Source of the DNA: Halobacteriovoraceae bacterium
Lineage (GTDB): Bacteria > Bdellovibrionota > Bacteriovoracia > Bacteriovoracales > Bacteriovoracaceae
DNA length: 64,000 bases
Reading direction: 5' to 3'
Assembly: GCA_002712005.1 (NCBI GenBank)
Contig: PASP01000004.1
Span: 179,671-243,670, forward strand
The notes under the pieces were generated by a model. The model saw nothing but the letters and a program-made list of their open reading frames with translations. It did not search any database and was not told where the DNA came from. How positions within the stretch are numbered: position 1 is the stretch's first letter; every line of letters starts with the position of its first letter. Position numbers and translations under genes: made by a program. This document shows positions 34,755-43,233 of the stretch, in pieces.

Positions 34755-35570
34755 ATGAGAGATAAAGAGAAGGAAGAAGAAATTTTCAACAACCGAAGCA
34801 CCGTATATGGTCCAGTGAAGTCCTGGCGACTAGGTATGTCCTTGGGAATAGATCCTATTTTTGAAACCTCCACATGTTCTTTCAATTGCTTCTATTGCCA
34901 ACTTGGTCAGATCCAAGAAATCACCGATCAAATTAGAGAATATGTTCCCACCCAAAGAGTCTTGGATGACTTTAAAAAAATTCTCGATGAAAGTGATCGT
35001 ATCGATGTGGCCACTTATTCAGGTTCAGGTGAACCTACTCTAGCGGCCAATATTCATGAAATGATTGCAGGGATAAAGAAACTTGCTCCGCACATGCCTC
35101 AAATGATTTTAACGAATGCAACCGAACTCTACCTTCCAGAAGTCAGAGAAAGGCTCAAAGACTTAGATAAGATCATTGTTAAAATCGATGCCGCTAACGA
35201 AGAAACCTTTAAAAAGGTTAACCGCCCGGCTGCAGGTGTAACGTTGGCCAGAGTCCTAAAAGGTATCAAAGAACTTCAAAAAGAGTACTCTGGCCCCATT
35301 GAAGTTCAGAGTATGTTCATGCCCCTAAATATTAAAGAGGCCAGTGAATATGCTGCTCTTCTAAAAGAGATTCGCCCCGAAGTCGTTCAGCTCAATACTC
35401 CTAAAAGGCCCTATCCAAGCGAGTGGCACCGCGAAAATAGGGGAAATCACGAGAAACTCTTTGACTATAGAACGACTGATCTTAAGACCCTTACTCCTGA
35501 GCAAGCTGCTGATTTTGAGAGCTTCTTAAGAAAAGAAACAGGTCTAGAAATCCTATCTATCTATAAGTAG
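34755..35570 (+). CDS. Radical SAM protein, COG0731-like
   Basis: 271 residues. The [4Fe-4S] motif CSFNCFYC (CxxxCxxC) is near residue 42, preceded by the GMSLGIDPI element, and YSGSGEPTLA is the GGE-type SAM-binding motif. The layout matches the COG0731 group, related to wyosine-type tRNA enzymes; bacterial members have no proven substrate. No ribosome site is obvious before the ATG at 34755, but the reading frame and motif order are clear. Confidence 0.85.
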   Translation: MRDKEKEEEIFNNRSTVYGPVKSWRLGMSLGIDPIFETSTCSFNCFYCQLGQIQEITDQIREYVPTQRVLDDFKKILDESDRIDVATYSGSGEPTLAANIHEMIAGIKKLAPHMPQMILTNATELYLPEVRERLKDLDKIIVKIDAANEETFKKVNRPAAGVTLARVLKGIKELQKEYSGPIEVQSMFMPLNIKEASEYAALLKEIRPEVVQLNTPKRPYPSEWHRENRGNHEKLFDYRTTDLKTLTPEQAADFESFLRKETGLEILSIYK

Positions 35571-35641
35571 ATAAAAACTTTTACTTTCTAAAATTTTCCG
35601 TGCTATAAACTTATTTACTTTTTTTATTCCACGGGGAATAT

Positions 35642-36433
35642 ATGAACCAGATTAGTAATTTTGTTTCCGTTTTCGTCGCACGCAGAAGATGGCTCAAAAA
35701 GCCTCTTAGACCTATTTTACCTAAGAAGGCCTACTACAAAATGAAAAATGGCCTAAACTTCTATTTTGATCCTCGCGACCTCAAAGGCCCTTCCTATCAA
35801 TTCTCCTATAACCTTGAAAGAGGTTTTGAAAATTTTGAAAGAGAAAGTAAAGAAGAGCTACTCTCTCGTATTCCTGAAAATGGAGTCTTCTTTGATATTG
35901 GTGCAAATATCGGAATGTACAGTTTATTTATAGCTCATCAAAGAAAGGATATTTCACTCTTTTGCTTTGAGCCCGAGAGAACCGTCTTTGAATGTTTAAA
36001 ATCTTCCTTTGATCACCTCAATCGAACCAATATATGCCTCTTCAATTATGCTGTTGGCTCAAGTCATCAAAGAAAGAAAAGAGCTGCGCTTATTAATATT
36101 GATGAACTTTACTCACAGGGAAAAATTCTAAGTCCTGACGCTATCAAAATAAATGTCGAAGGATATGAGTTGGCCGTTTTGGAAAGTATGAGTGAGCTCA
36201 TTCAGAAAGAAAAGCCTGTCATGCTCATTGAGTGCAATAATGAAGACCTGAGTGCTAAGGATGAATTTTGGAACTATATCTATTGCAACCTCTCCATTGA
36301 CTATCAAGTTAAAGTTCCTGGAGAAGAAAAGCTAATGACAATAGATCAGCTTCCCGACTACGCAAAGTTTAAATTAGATGAATGCGAAATGCTGACAAAT
36401 TATCTTTTCATTCCTATGGCCAGTCTAATTTAA
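35642..36433 (+). CDS. FkbM-family methyltransferase
   Basis: 263 residues. SAM-binding motif VFFDIGANIGMYS near 86 and the FkbM-type motif IKINVEGYELAVL near 172; FkbM proteins methylate sugar or lipid hydroxyls. The first 60 residues are basic and may associate with membranes. It converges on the secreted nuclease-fold gene, overlapping its C-terminal codons by 20 bases. Substrate unknown, perhaps a surface polysaccharide. Confidence 0.85.
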   Translation: MNQISNFVSVFVARRRWLKKPLRPILPKKAYYKMKNGLNFYFDPRDLKGPSYQFSYNLERGFENFERESKEELLSRIPENGVFFDIGANIGMYSLFIAHQRKDISLFCFEPERTVFECLKSSFDHLNRTNICLFNYAVGSSHQRKKRAALINIDELYSQGKILSPDAIKINVEGYELAVLESMSELIQKEKPVMLIECNNEDLSAKDEFWNYIYCNLSIDYQVKVPGEEKLMTIDQLPDYAKFKLDECEMLTNYLFIPMASLI

Positions 36434-37478
36434 GAATAACGGGGAAATGATCAGAATACCCTATTTGGGAATTCTTCGCTGTTGGTTTCTTATGGTGATT
36501 AAATCTCTTTGGAATACCTACAACTCGACTCCCGAAGAAGGGAGAATCTTTATAGGTATATTCCATTACACCCGTTAGAAAGGCAGGATTCCATATTTGA
36601 AAGTCGACTTTCTTTTCTCCTGCATCTAATTCTTTTGAAATAAAGAAACGATCTAGTAAGTTCCACGTCATCTGACGACCATAGAAATAACTCCCTACGA
36701 CAGAATCTTTCTTAAGGTACTTACGAGTGTCAATGAGAAAACTTCCCTCTCTTAAAGGATCAAATGGAGAAGGAACTTCGGAGTCTAGAGTATTAAAGTC
36801 ACCTGTAATCACAAATTGAGCTTGAGGCTTCTCTTTTTTGATTTCAACAAGTCTTTGCTTAAGCTTCTTAGCAACGGCCATTCTCACTTCTGTAGGTGCA
36901 CCTTGAGAAGGCCAATGATTAACCACAACATATAAGGCCTTCTTCTCAATGAGAAATTCAGCAATGAGAATATTTCGCGTGGGTTTATTCACTCCTTCTT
37001 TTATCTCAAGCTCTTCCTCTTTTATGAATTTTATTTTCTTAGACTCATGAAAGAAAAGCCCAACGTCGATGCCCCTCTCATCTGGAGAATGGGTCGATAC
37101 GAAGGAGGAGAATCCTAATTTCTTAGAAAGCTTTTTTAGAATTTGATCATTCTCTACTTCAATTACGGCCAAGAAGTCGATTTCCTTAACTGGTGCGTAA
37201 GAATAGACAGCCTCTTGAATCAGCTCTAATTTCTTATTTACTTTGGCCGCAGTCCAATCAGTTTTCTGACATTGAGAACGATAATAGGTCTTTTTTATGG
37301 CCGCACATTTTGACTTACTCTTATGTGACTTAGGAAGATAGGCTTCATCAGACTTTACAGGATCATCTTGATCATCAAAGAGATTCTCAACATTATAGCT
37401 CATAAAAGTCAGAGCATAGACAGACTGTACAGATAGAAAACTAAATGAAATGAATATAAGATATTTGAAAATTGACAT
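36414..37478 (-). CDS. Secreted endonuclease/exonuclease/phosphatase-family protein
   Basis: About 354 residues. The signal peptide ends VYA and the core begins LTFMSYNVENLFDDQDDP, with further EEP motifs: IEVENDQIL, VVNHWPSQGAP, ITGDFNT and GYSDHFPV (catalytic Asp/His). The family splits phosphodiester bonds, commonly in DNA or in lipids; this one is exported, so an extracellular or periplasmic nuclease is plausible. ATG 37478 has GGAG 6 bases upstream and is preferred to the start at 37490. Confidence 0.87.
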   Translation of the reverse strand: MSIFKYLIFISFSFLSVQSVYALTFMSYNVENLFDDQDDPVKSDEAYLPKSHKSKSKCAAIKKTYYRSQCQKTDWTAAKVNKKLELIQEAVYSYAPVKEIDFLAVIEVENDQILKKLSKKLGFSSFVSTHSPDERGIDVGLFFHESKKIKFIKEEELEIKEGVNKPTRNILIAEFLIEKKALYVVVNHWPSQGAPTEVRMAVAKKLKQRLVEIKKEKPQAQFVITGDFNTLDSEVPSPFDPLREGSFLIDTRKYLKKDSVVGSYFYGRQMTWNLLDRFFISKELDAGEKKVDFQIWNPAFLTGVMEYTYKDSPFFGSRVVGIPKRFNHHKKPTAKNSQIGYSDHFPVILKLDWP

Positions 37479-37556
37479 AGAGATCTCCAAGGAATAAGAA
37501 ATCTCTACCCCTATCTTTTAACTTATTCAAGCTTCAATGCATTTCTTAAACAAATT

Positions 37557-38030
37557 CTAAAGATTATCCTTAATCCAGGCCAAGACATCTTCATGATGGG
37601 TCTTTGTTTTCACTTTAGGCATGACGTGCTTAATTTTGCCATCCTTACCTATGATAAAAGTGGAGCGTAAAATACCATCATATTCTTTCCCCATAAATTT
37701 CTTAGGACCCCAAGCTCCATACTTATCTGCAATCTTGTGATCGGGATCACTGAGCAGAGTAAAGTTAAGATCTTGCTTATCTTCAAATTTCTTCAGTCTT
37801 TCAGGCTCATCTGGACTTACTCCTAGAACAACCACTTTATTCGAAGCAAACTTCTTCTTAAAATCTCTTATCCCACAAGCTTGTACTGTACAACCTGGGG
37901 TCATGGCCTTCGGGTAGAAATAGAGAACCACAACTTTCTCCCCTTTAAAATCTTTAAGGGCTACTTTGTCTCCATTTTGATCTTTTAAGCTAAATGCTGG
38001 GGCGGCTTTACCTACTTCTTTAAAACTCAT
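37557..38030 (-). CDS. bcp: Thiol peroxidase of the Bcp/PrxQ type
   Basis: 157 residues. Peroxidatic Cys in PKAMTPGCTVQACGIRDF, with the resolving Cys five residues later, the pattern of atypical 2-Cys Bcp. Detoxifies hydroperoxides in the cytosol. AAGGAG precedes the ATG. It is 18 bases downstream of the gloB-type gene and likely in the same transcript. Confidence 0.95.
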   Translation of the reverse strand: MSFKEVGKAAPAFSLKDQNGDKVALKDFKGEKVVVLYFYPKAMTPGCTVQACGIRDFKKKFASNKVVVLGVSPDEPERLKKFEDKQDLNFTLLSDPDHKIADKYGAWGPKKFMGKEYDGILRSTFIIGKDGKIKHVMPKVKTKTHHEDVLAWIKDNL

Positions 38031-38048
38031 TTTAACTCCTTCGCTATA

Positions 38049-38837
38049 TTACCAATGATTTCTTCTTTCTCTTAATTTTAAAAAGGTTTCCTTATCTGTT
38101 TGAGGAAGGCCACTGCCTTCATCCAATCCCTTTCTTATTTCTTCTTTATCTAATCGAAGAAAGGTATTAATTTCAAGTTCATCTGCCATCGTCGTAGTTT
38201 GAGGGGCCCTTTCCCAATTAATGTCTTCATATTTTTTTAACCAGTTTTGGGCTTCTCTATTACTGGGCTCTCGATCTAAAGTGAACTTCAAGTTATTACC
38301 TAAATATTCATGCCCTAGATATACAATCACATCCTTTGGAAGAACCTTAAATTTATGAGTAATAGTCTCATAGAGGACGGCCGGATCACCGCCATTATGG
38401 CAATTCCCAACCCCTGCATTAAAGAGGGTGTCTCCAGTAAAAACTCCTACGACCTTTTCCTTCACTATAAGCAAAAGGCATAAATGAGCAAACGTGTGTC
38501 CAGGAGTATCTATGGCCTGCAATCGAGTTGTCTCATCGATACTAATGCTATCTCCTTCTTCTAAGAAGACATTGGCCTCCTCTATTTTTCCTTTACCTAG
38601 AGGATGAGCGTAGACGGCACATCTCGTTTTCTTAACAATCTCTTCATTTCCTCGAGTGTGGTCCCAATGCTCATGAGTATTAATAACCCCTTTAATAAGT
38701 CCACCGCGCTTAGCACAAAAGTCCATACACTCCTGGGCATTCCATGGGTCGATAATAAATTGATGCCCATTGCTCCCCTCAACAATATAAGTGAAGTTTC
38801 GAAGTTGAGAACGAGTATAAATTTGATGAACTTGCAT
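38049..38837 (-). CDS. gloB: Hydroxyacylglutathione hydrolase (glyoxalase II)
   Basis: 262 residues. Metallo-beta-lactamase fold with THEHWDHTRGN (two-metal motif), GHTFAH and GHEYLGNNL, all typical of glyoxalase II, which hydrolyses S-lactoylglutathione. The C-terminal domain (R-E-P-S-N and W-x-x-R) binds the glutathione moiety. A GGAG site precedes the ATG at 38837. Other thioester hydrolases of the fold cannot be ruled out. Confidence 0.92.
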   Translation of the reverse strand: MQVHQIYTRSQLRNFTYIVEGSNGHQFIIDPWNAQECMDFCAKRGGLIKGVINTHEHWDHTRGNEEIVKKTRCAVYAHPLGKGKIEEANVFLEEGDSISIDETTRLQAIDTPGHTFAHLCLLLIVKEKVVGVFTGDTLFNAGVGNCHNGGDPAVLYETITHKFKVLPKDVIVYLGHEYLGNNLKFTLDREPSNREAQNWLKKYEDINWERAPQTTTMADELEINTFLRLDKEEIRKGLDEGSGLPQTDKETFLKLRERRNHW

Positions 38838-38961
38838 GAATACTCCATGAAACAGCGGTTAACACTTGTATGAATCTTTATTAGTCCTAGAAATTAGCTA
38901 TAATAAAGGCTATTCTTTGTTGAATAGCTTTTCAAGAATCAATTCATTAAATAGGTTGGAT

Positions 38962-40218
38962 ATGACTATAACAGCGACAATGATCACCAAATTTTTCCTA
39001 ATCTTTCTCGTGGCAAAGAGCCTGATAGAAAGTTGGCTAGAAAGTAAGAATAAGAACCATATTATCCAAAATAGAAATGAGGTTCCTCCTCGTTTTCAAT
39101 CGGTCATCTCTTTGGAAGAGCATCAAAAAGCTGCTGACTACAGTGTCGCCAAAATAAAAGTTGGCCAGTTCTTTTCTATTTTTGATTTTGCTCTCCTTCT
39201 TCTCTGGACTCTAGGGGGTGGATTGGCCATGCTTGATCGCTTTGTCAGCACCTTTGGACTAAGTCCCATTTGGGAAGGTGTAGCCTATGTCGCCGTTTTT
39301 GGACTCATCAATACGCTTCTTTCCTTACCTCAAAGTATTTATTCTACATTTGTTATTGAAGAGCGCTTTGGCTTTAACAAAATGACTCCAGCGCTCTTTG
39401 TTAAAGATATGTTTAAAGGATTAATCCTAGGAGCGATTTTAGGTCTCCATCTTTTTGCAGGTCTTCTCTGGGTCATGCAAAGTCTAGGCTCAAACTGGTG
39501 GCTCTATGGCTGGGCCCTTCTTACTGGTTTTCAATTTCTTCTTCTGTGGGCCTATCCGCGTTTTATAGCTCCTCTGTTCAATAAGTTCTCACCAATGGAC
39601 GAAGGAGAACATAAAGATAAGGTTGAATCGCTTCTACAAAGGACAGGCTTCACAAGTAATGGTCTCTTTGTAATGGATGCAAGTATTAGAAGCTCTCACG
39701 GTAATGCCTACTTTACCGGATTCGGAAAAAATAAAAGAATTGTATTCTTTGATACTTTAATTAAAACACTCTCCCCTGGAGAAGTGGAAGCGGTTCTTGC
39801 TCACGAGTTGGGTCACTTTAAAAAGAAACACGTTATTAAACAATTAATCAAAGGAGTGACTTTCTCCTTTCTCGCTTTCTTTATTCTTGGGAAGCTTCTG
39901 ACATGGCCAGAATTCTTTGTTGGTCATGGCGTTCCTATTTTAAAAACTCACCTTGCTCTTCTGCTCTTTGCCCTTGTGAGCGGAGTTTACACTTTTTGGA
40001 CCACACCTCTTGGCGCCATGGTCAGCAGAAAATATGAATTTGAGGCCGATGCCTTTGCTGCCCAATACGCAAATCCAAATGAACTGATTTCTGCTCTGGT
40101 TAAGCTTTATAAAGAAAATGCGAGTACTCTCACACCAGATCCTACCTATTCAGCTTATTATCACTCCCATCCCCCTGCACTTATCAGGGTGAAGCACCTC
40201 GAGACCTTGGCCAACTAG
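38962..40218 (+). CDS. M48 family (Ste24/CAAX-type) membrane protease
   Basis: About 418 residues from ATG 38962 with several hydrophobic helices. The zinc motif is HELGH (VLAHELGHFKKKH, near 275) and the third ligand Glu is in EFEADAFAAQ (near 357), the Ste24 arrangement. Probably a quality-control or maturation protease of membrane proteins with its zinc site on the cytoplasmic side. A longer frame begins at 38866, but the added residues have no family match. A hairpin follows at 40240. Confidence 0.93.
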   Translation: MTITATMITKFFLIFLVAKSLIESWLESKNKNHIIQNRNEVPPRFQSVISLEEHQKAADYSVAKIKVGQFFSIFDFALLLLWTLGGGLAMLDRFVSTFGLSPIWEGVAYVAVFGLINTLLSLPQSIYSTFVIEERFGFNKMTPALFVKDMFKGLILGAILGLHLFAGLLWVMQSLGSNWWLYGWALLTGFQFLLLWAYPRFIAPLFNKFSPMDEGEHKDKVESLLQRTGFTSNGLFVMDASIRSSHGNAYFTGFGKNKRIVFFDTLIKTLSPGEVEAVLAHELGHFKKKHVIKQLIKGVTFSFLAFFILGKLLTWPEFFVGHGVPILKTHLALLLFALVSGVYTFWTTPLGAMVSRKYEFEADAFAAQYANPNELISALVKLYKENASTLTPDPTYSAYYHSHPPALIRVKHLETLAN

Positions 40219-40239
40219 GGCCAATTAGCGTCTTAAAAC

Positions 40240-40269
40240 TGGTGTAAGAAAATTATTTTTCTTACACCA
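40240..40269 (+). terminator. 13-bp hairpin downstream of the M48 protease gene
   Basis: TGGTGTAAGAAAA (40240-40252) and TTTTCTTACACCA (40257-40269) pair perfectly with a 4-base loop. No long T run follows, but the T-rich right arm could serve. Confidence 0.6.
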
Positions 40270-40325
40270 AAGATCTAACCTATTGAAAATACAATAATCC
40301 CCTCATCAACTTTCTCCAAGGCCCT

Positions 40326-40354
40326 TTGAATGCACTTCCTTTTTGTTCTATAAA
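40326..40354 (+). promoter_or_regulatory. Sigma-70-type promoter of the small secreted peptide gene
   Basis: TTGAAT (40326-40331), 17 bases, TATAAA (40349-40354), 30 bases upstream of the ATG at 40385. Confidence 0.55.
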
Positions 40355-40384
40355 TAAGGTAATGACCATAAACGAGGAAATGTT

Positions 40385-40552
40385 ATGAAAACTTTAGTTG
40401 CTCTTATTCTAGTGAGCCTTTCCATGGCATCATTTGCTGGAAAAACTTCTCTTTCCCAAGAGATGAGTATTTATGCTAGTGAAGACTCAAAGCCTAAACG
40501 TCCACCTATTACTGATGATGGACCCATTTGGCCTCCCGTACCGTTACGTTAA
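40385..40552 (+). CDS. Small secreted Pro-rich peptide, 55 aa
   Basis: Too short for many gene finders, but convincing: a promoter at 40326, a GAGGAAATGTT ribosome site, and a clean Sec signal peptide MKTLVALILVSLSMASFA. The mature part is only about 37 residues and Pro-rich at its end (KPKRPPITDDGPIWPPVPLR). No Cys. Family unknown; a small envelope or secreted peptide. It lies between the M48 protease and MazG genes, separated by 51 bases from the latter. Confidence 0.6.
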   Translation: MKTLVALILVSLSMASFAGKTSLSQEMSIYASEDSKPKRPPITDDGPIWPPVPLR

Positions 40553-40603
40553 TAACGAACAAAGATATGCTCCCTTTCTCAAATCTATAGAAAGGGAGAT
40601 CCC

Positions 40604-40984
40604 ATGAATTCGAAAGAATACATCCAAGACGCTATCCGCACTGAATCCACAGACTTTAAATCCATGAATCGACGTTTAGAAGAAGACGGCACAAAGAGAC
40701 TTCTTCATGCTGGAATTGGACTTTCCACAGAAGCTGGTGAGTTCCTCGATGCTCTTAAAAAGCATATCTTCTACGGCAAAGAACTTGATCGCGTTAATCT
40801 TAAAGAAGAGATGGGTGATCTATTTTGGTATCTGGCCATTGCCTGTGACGAACTCAATGTAGAATTCGAACCTCTTATGGAAACGAATATCGCTAAGCTT
40901 AAGGCCAGATATGGAGATAAGTTCTCTGAAAAAAGAGCTGAGCATAGAGATTTAGACACTGAGAGAAATATTCTCGAATCTTAG
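40604..40984 (+). CDS. MazG-like nucleotide pyrophosphohydrolase
   Basis: 126 residues, a single all-alpha NTP-PPase domain. Metal-binding motifs are EAGEFLDALKKHIFYGKELD and NLKEEMGDLFWYLAIACDE, i.e. the ExxE and ExxD pairs of MazG. Removes pyrophosphate from (deoxy)nucleotides, probably non-canonical ones. GGGAG precedes the ATG at 40604. Confidence 0.9.
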   Translation: MNSKEYIQDAIRTESTDFKSMNRRLEEDGTKRLLHAGIGLSTEAGEFLDALKKHIFYGKELDRVNLKEEMGDLFWYLAIACDELNVEFEPLMETNIAKLKARYGDKFSEKRAEHRDLDTERNILES

Positions 40985-41199
40985 GCAGGAATTAAGTTTA
41001 ATTTCTTGAGAAAGAGCTTATATTTTTTTCACAGAACCTTGTTTTTTGTGAAAACCTAGAGTAATTTAGCCTCACTTTAGTCATTAAGCTTTGTGAGACG
41101 AAAGTTTCCAATAAGTGACTGTTGTATGTTTACCTGGTCTTAACTTTAGTTTAGACCCCCTCGATAGACCCTTTTGTTTTTCTGAGGTTGAGGCCAGGT

Positions 41200-41871
41200 T
41201 CACATTCTTTTTCGAAATAGAAATCCTTCACAATATTCTTTCAAATCTTTCTCTACGGCTGAAGAAAAAGCCCCAAGCTTATTACAATCTATATCAAGCT
41301 CAGCTACCATCTCCCCCTGTTCATTCTTCAATGGGATAATCAACTCTGAATTTGTTTTTAAGCTACAAGCAATATGCCTACTATCCTCGTGGACATTGGC
41401 GACATTTACCACTCGCTCTTCTCTTAGGGCCAAGCCACATAATCCCTTCTCTAATGGAATTCGAGTATGAGTTGTAGACTCTCCAAAGTAAGGTCCCAGA
41501 ACTAGCTCCGTACTCTCTTCATTCAAGTAGTAATTGCCCTTGTAGTAAATCCCTATCCAATCACAAATATCAGGATAGAGATCTTTGGCCTTCTTAACCC
41601 AATTAAAAAGTTCTACGACACTTTCCCATGAGTAACCGAAAGATTCTAATAGAAGTAGTGGCGCAATCTGTTCTACCAGTTCCAGATGTTGGCCTTCAGA
41701 AAGGCCACTTCTTACTTTACCCACTTCATTTCCAGAAAAGAGAGAAGAAGTTGTCTTTATATTCTCGAGATTATCGTTTCTTAGATTTGAAAAGAGAGTT
41801 TTCCCCTCCTTAGATATAATTTCTAATTGCTTTAGTTCTTCTTGGGAAAAAACTTCAATAATTTCTCTCAT
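41200..41871 (-). CDS. GAF-domain protein related to free methionine sulfoxide reductase
   Basis: 223 residues; the first 90 are helical and not recognised. The C-terminal GAF domain resembles fRMsr: WIGIYYKGNYYLNEESTELVLGPYFG, then RIPLEKGLCGLALREERVVNV, HIACSLKTNSELIIPL and VAELDID (in pieces). Of the three catalytic Cys of E. coli fRMsr, the two in GLCG and HIACS are kept; the first (before RIP) is Thr here, so activity may differ. It may instead bind a small ligand. It is 15 bases downstream of an alpha/beta hydrolase gene and probably co-transcribed. Confidence 0.8.
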   Translation of the reverse strand: MREIIEVFSQEELKQLEIISKEGKTLFSNLRNDNLENIKTTSSLFSGNEVGKVRSGLSEGQHLELVEQIAPLLLLESFGYSWESVVELFNWVKKAKDLYPDICDWIGIYYKGNYYLNEESTELVLGPYFGESTTHTRIPLEKGLCGLALREERVVNVANVHEDSRHIACSLKTNSELIIPLKNEQGEMVAELDIDCNKLGAFSSAVEKDLKEYCEGFLFRKRM

Positions 41872-41886
41872 CTTAGTGACCTCTAT

Positions 41887-42726
41887 TTAAGAAAGACAAT
41901 TTCTCAAATGCTCAAAATAAGGGAGTCGATACTTATCAATTTCATTATGAATCTCATGATAGGCTCCATCGAAAACCTGTAAGCTGAAATTCTTTTCAAT
42001 GACTTGAAAATAACTCACAAGCTGAGAGTAAGAGACAATCTGATCTCCGCTACCAACAGAAACAAAAGCAGGACAATGAGGATGTATTGGACGAGAAAAG
42101 GTGGAATGCGAATATTTCGCTAATTCTAAAACTAGTTTTGTATGAAGCTTTAAATGATTAAGTTCATCTTCTCTATATTCTTTTTCTACCATCGGATCAT
42201 GTGAGAGAAAATTGAGATCAACCAATCCCCCTACTTTCTTTGAAGCTGGTAACTTAGTTAGACCATCTAAGAAGCTATAGGGCATCCATGAAGCGACTTG
42301 ACCAGCAATGCCGTGAAACCCCACCGGAGGAGCATTGAGATAAACTTTACGAGGATACTCTTCTCTTGAGCACTCCTTTTGGAGATACCTCGCAGTAATA
42401 AGGGCTCCCATACTATGACCAAAGAGTACGTAACTCTTCATACGAAATCTCTTTCTTACCAAAGAGATAAGTTCTCCTAAGTCGAGTATAAATTCTTGAA
42501 AGTCTGAAATATAGGCAGGAGTTCCTCCAGAGCGACCGTGACCTCTGAGGTCGTAATAAACAATATTGTACTTACCTAGAAAAAGCTCACTTAGATAGCT
42601 GTGGCGTTTGAGGTGTTCACCAATACCATGAGTAACAATCAGCCACTCTTCATGACCTCTTTCTCTTATTTCAGCATGGAGCTCAACTCCATCTCGCAAC
42701 TTAAAAAAATGCTGCTCACCATTCAT
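41887..42726 (-). CDS. Alpha/beta hydrolase, monoacylglycerol-lipase/lysophospholipase type
   Basis: 279 residues, no signal peptide. The oxyanion motif is HGIGEH near 34, DLRGHGRSGG near 60, nucleophile elbow GHSMGA near 98 (Ser), and the acid and His appear in GSGDQIVS and AYHEIHNE. This is the PldB-like COG2267 pattern. Hydrolyses a lipid ester. It precedes the GAF gene. A second enzyme of the same broad family is encoded at 43230. Confidence 0.88.
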   Translation of the reverse strand: MNGEQHFFKLRDGVELHAEIRERGHEEWLIVTHGIGEHLKRHSYLSELFLGKYNIVYYDLRGHGRSGGTPAYISDFQEFILDLGELISLVRKRFRMKSYVLFGHSMGALITARYLQKECSREEYPRKVYLNAPPVGFHGIAGQVASWMPYSFLDGLTKLPASKKVGGLVDLNFLSHDPMVEKEYREDELNHLKLHTKLVLELAKYSHSTFSRPIHPHCPAFVSVGSGDQIVSYSQLVSYFQVIEKNFSLQVFDGAYHEIHNEIDKYRLPYFEHLRNCLS

Positions 42727-42858
42727 AACTATTCCTAAGCTAAAACCTAAACTCTATAATTATAACCTTTTTCGACTATTTTCGTCCAGATTTCTCATGG
42801 GCTAACATTAGACAGAATTCCTATTGGTCCTAGAATGTGACCATGTTAGAATCTCCTC

Positions 42859-43233
42859 ATGTATTGTCCAAAATGTTTGAATAATTCCTTAAGAATTAAC
42901 CCTAAGGGTGTTGTCGATATTGCCATCAACGGAAAGAAGAGAGACTCGGGTCGCTTTATTTTCTATCGTGCTGAATCAGAGAGAGCGGCCATGCTCGCTG
43001 ATTTTCAACTTAAGTGTAAAGAGTTCTTCCAATGGTATTCAAACTTTCAAAATAAGGACCCCATCCATCGACTAGAACTTACGACCTCAGATGTACGCTG
43101 TGAGAATGGTTGTAAATTTACGGCCATGGAAAGATTCTCGGCCATTGGTACCGTTATTGATACCAAGACGATTAAGGAAGTTGTCGATAAATTGGGTGAA
43201 GAATATAATCTAAAAGTTGAGCTCCAACTCTAA
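42859..43233 (+). CDS. Two-Cys-pair protein of unknown function, 124 aa
   Basis: CPKC at residues 3-6 and CENGC near 80 may bind zinc. The middle is helical with DIAINGKKRDSGRFIFYRAESE (in pieces), and the end is charged. No family recognised; the CPKC start resembles zinc ribbons of nucleic-acid-related proteins. It ends in CTAA, overlapping the stop of the convergent hydrolase gene. Confidence 0.6.
   Translation: MYCPKCLNNSLRINPKGVVDIAINGKKRDSGRFIFYRAESERAAMLADFQLKCKEFFQWYSNFQNKDPIHRLELTTSDVRCENGCKFTAMERFSAIGTVIDTKTIKEVVDKLGEEYNLKVELQL

Noticed and set aside
41115..41339. Short plus-strand frame overlapping the GAF gene
   Set aside because: It runs antisense through the GAF C-terminus and has no ribosome site.
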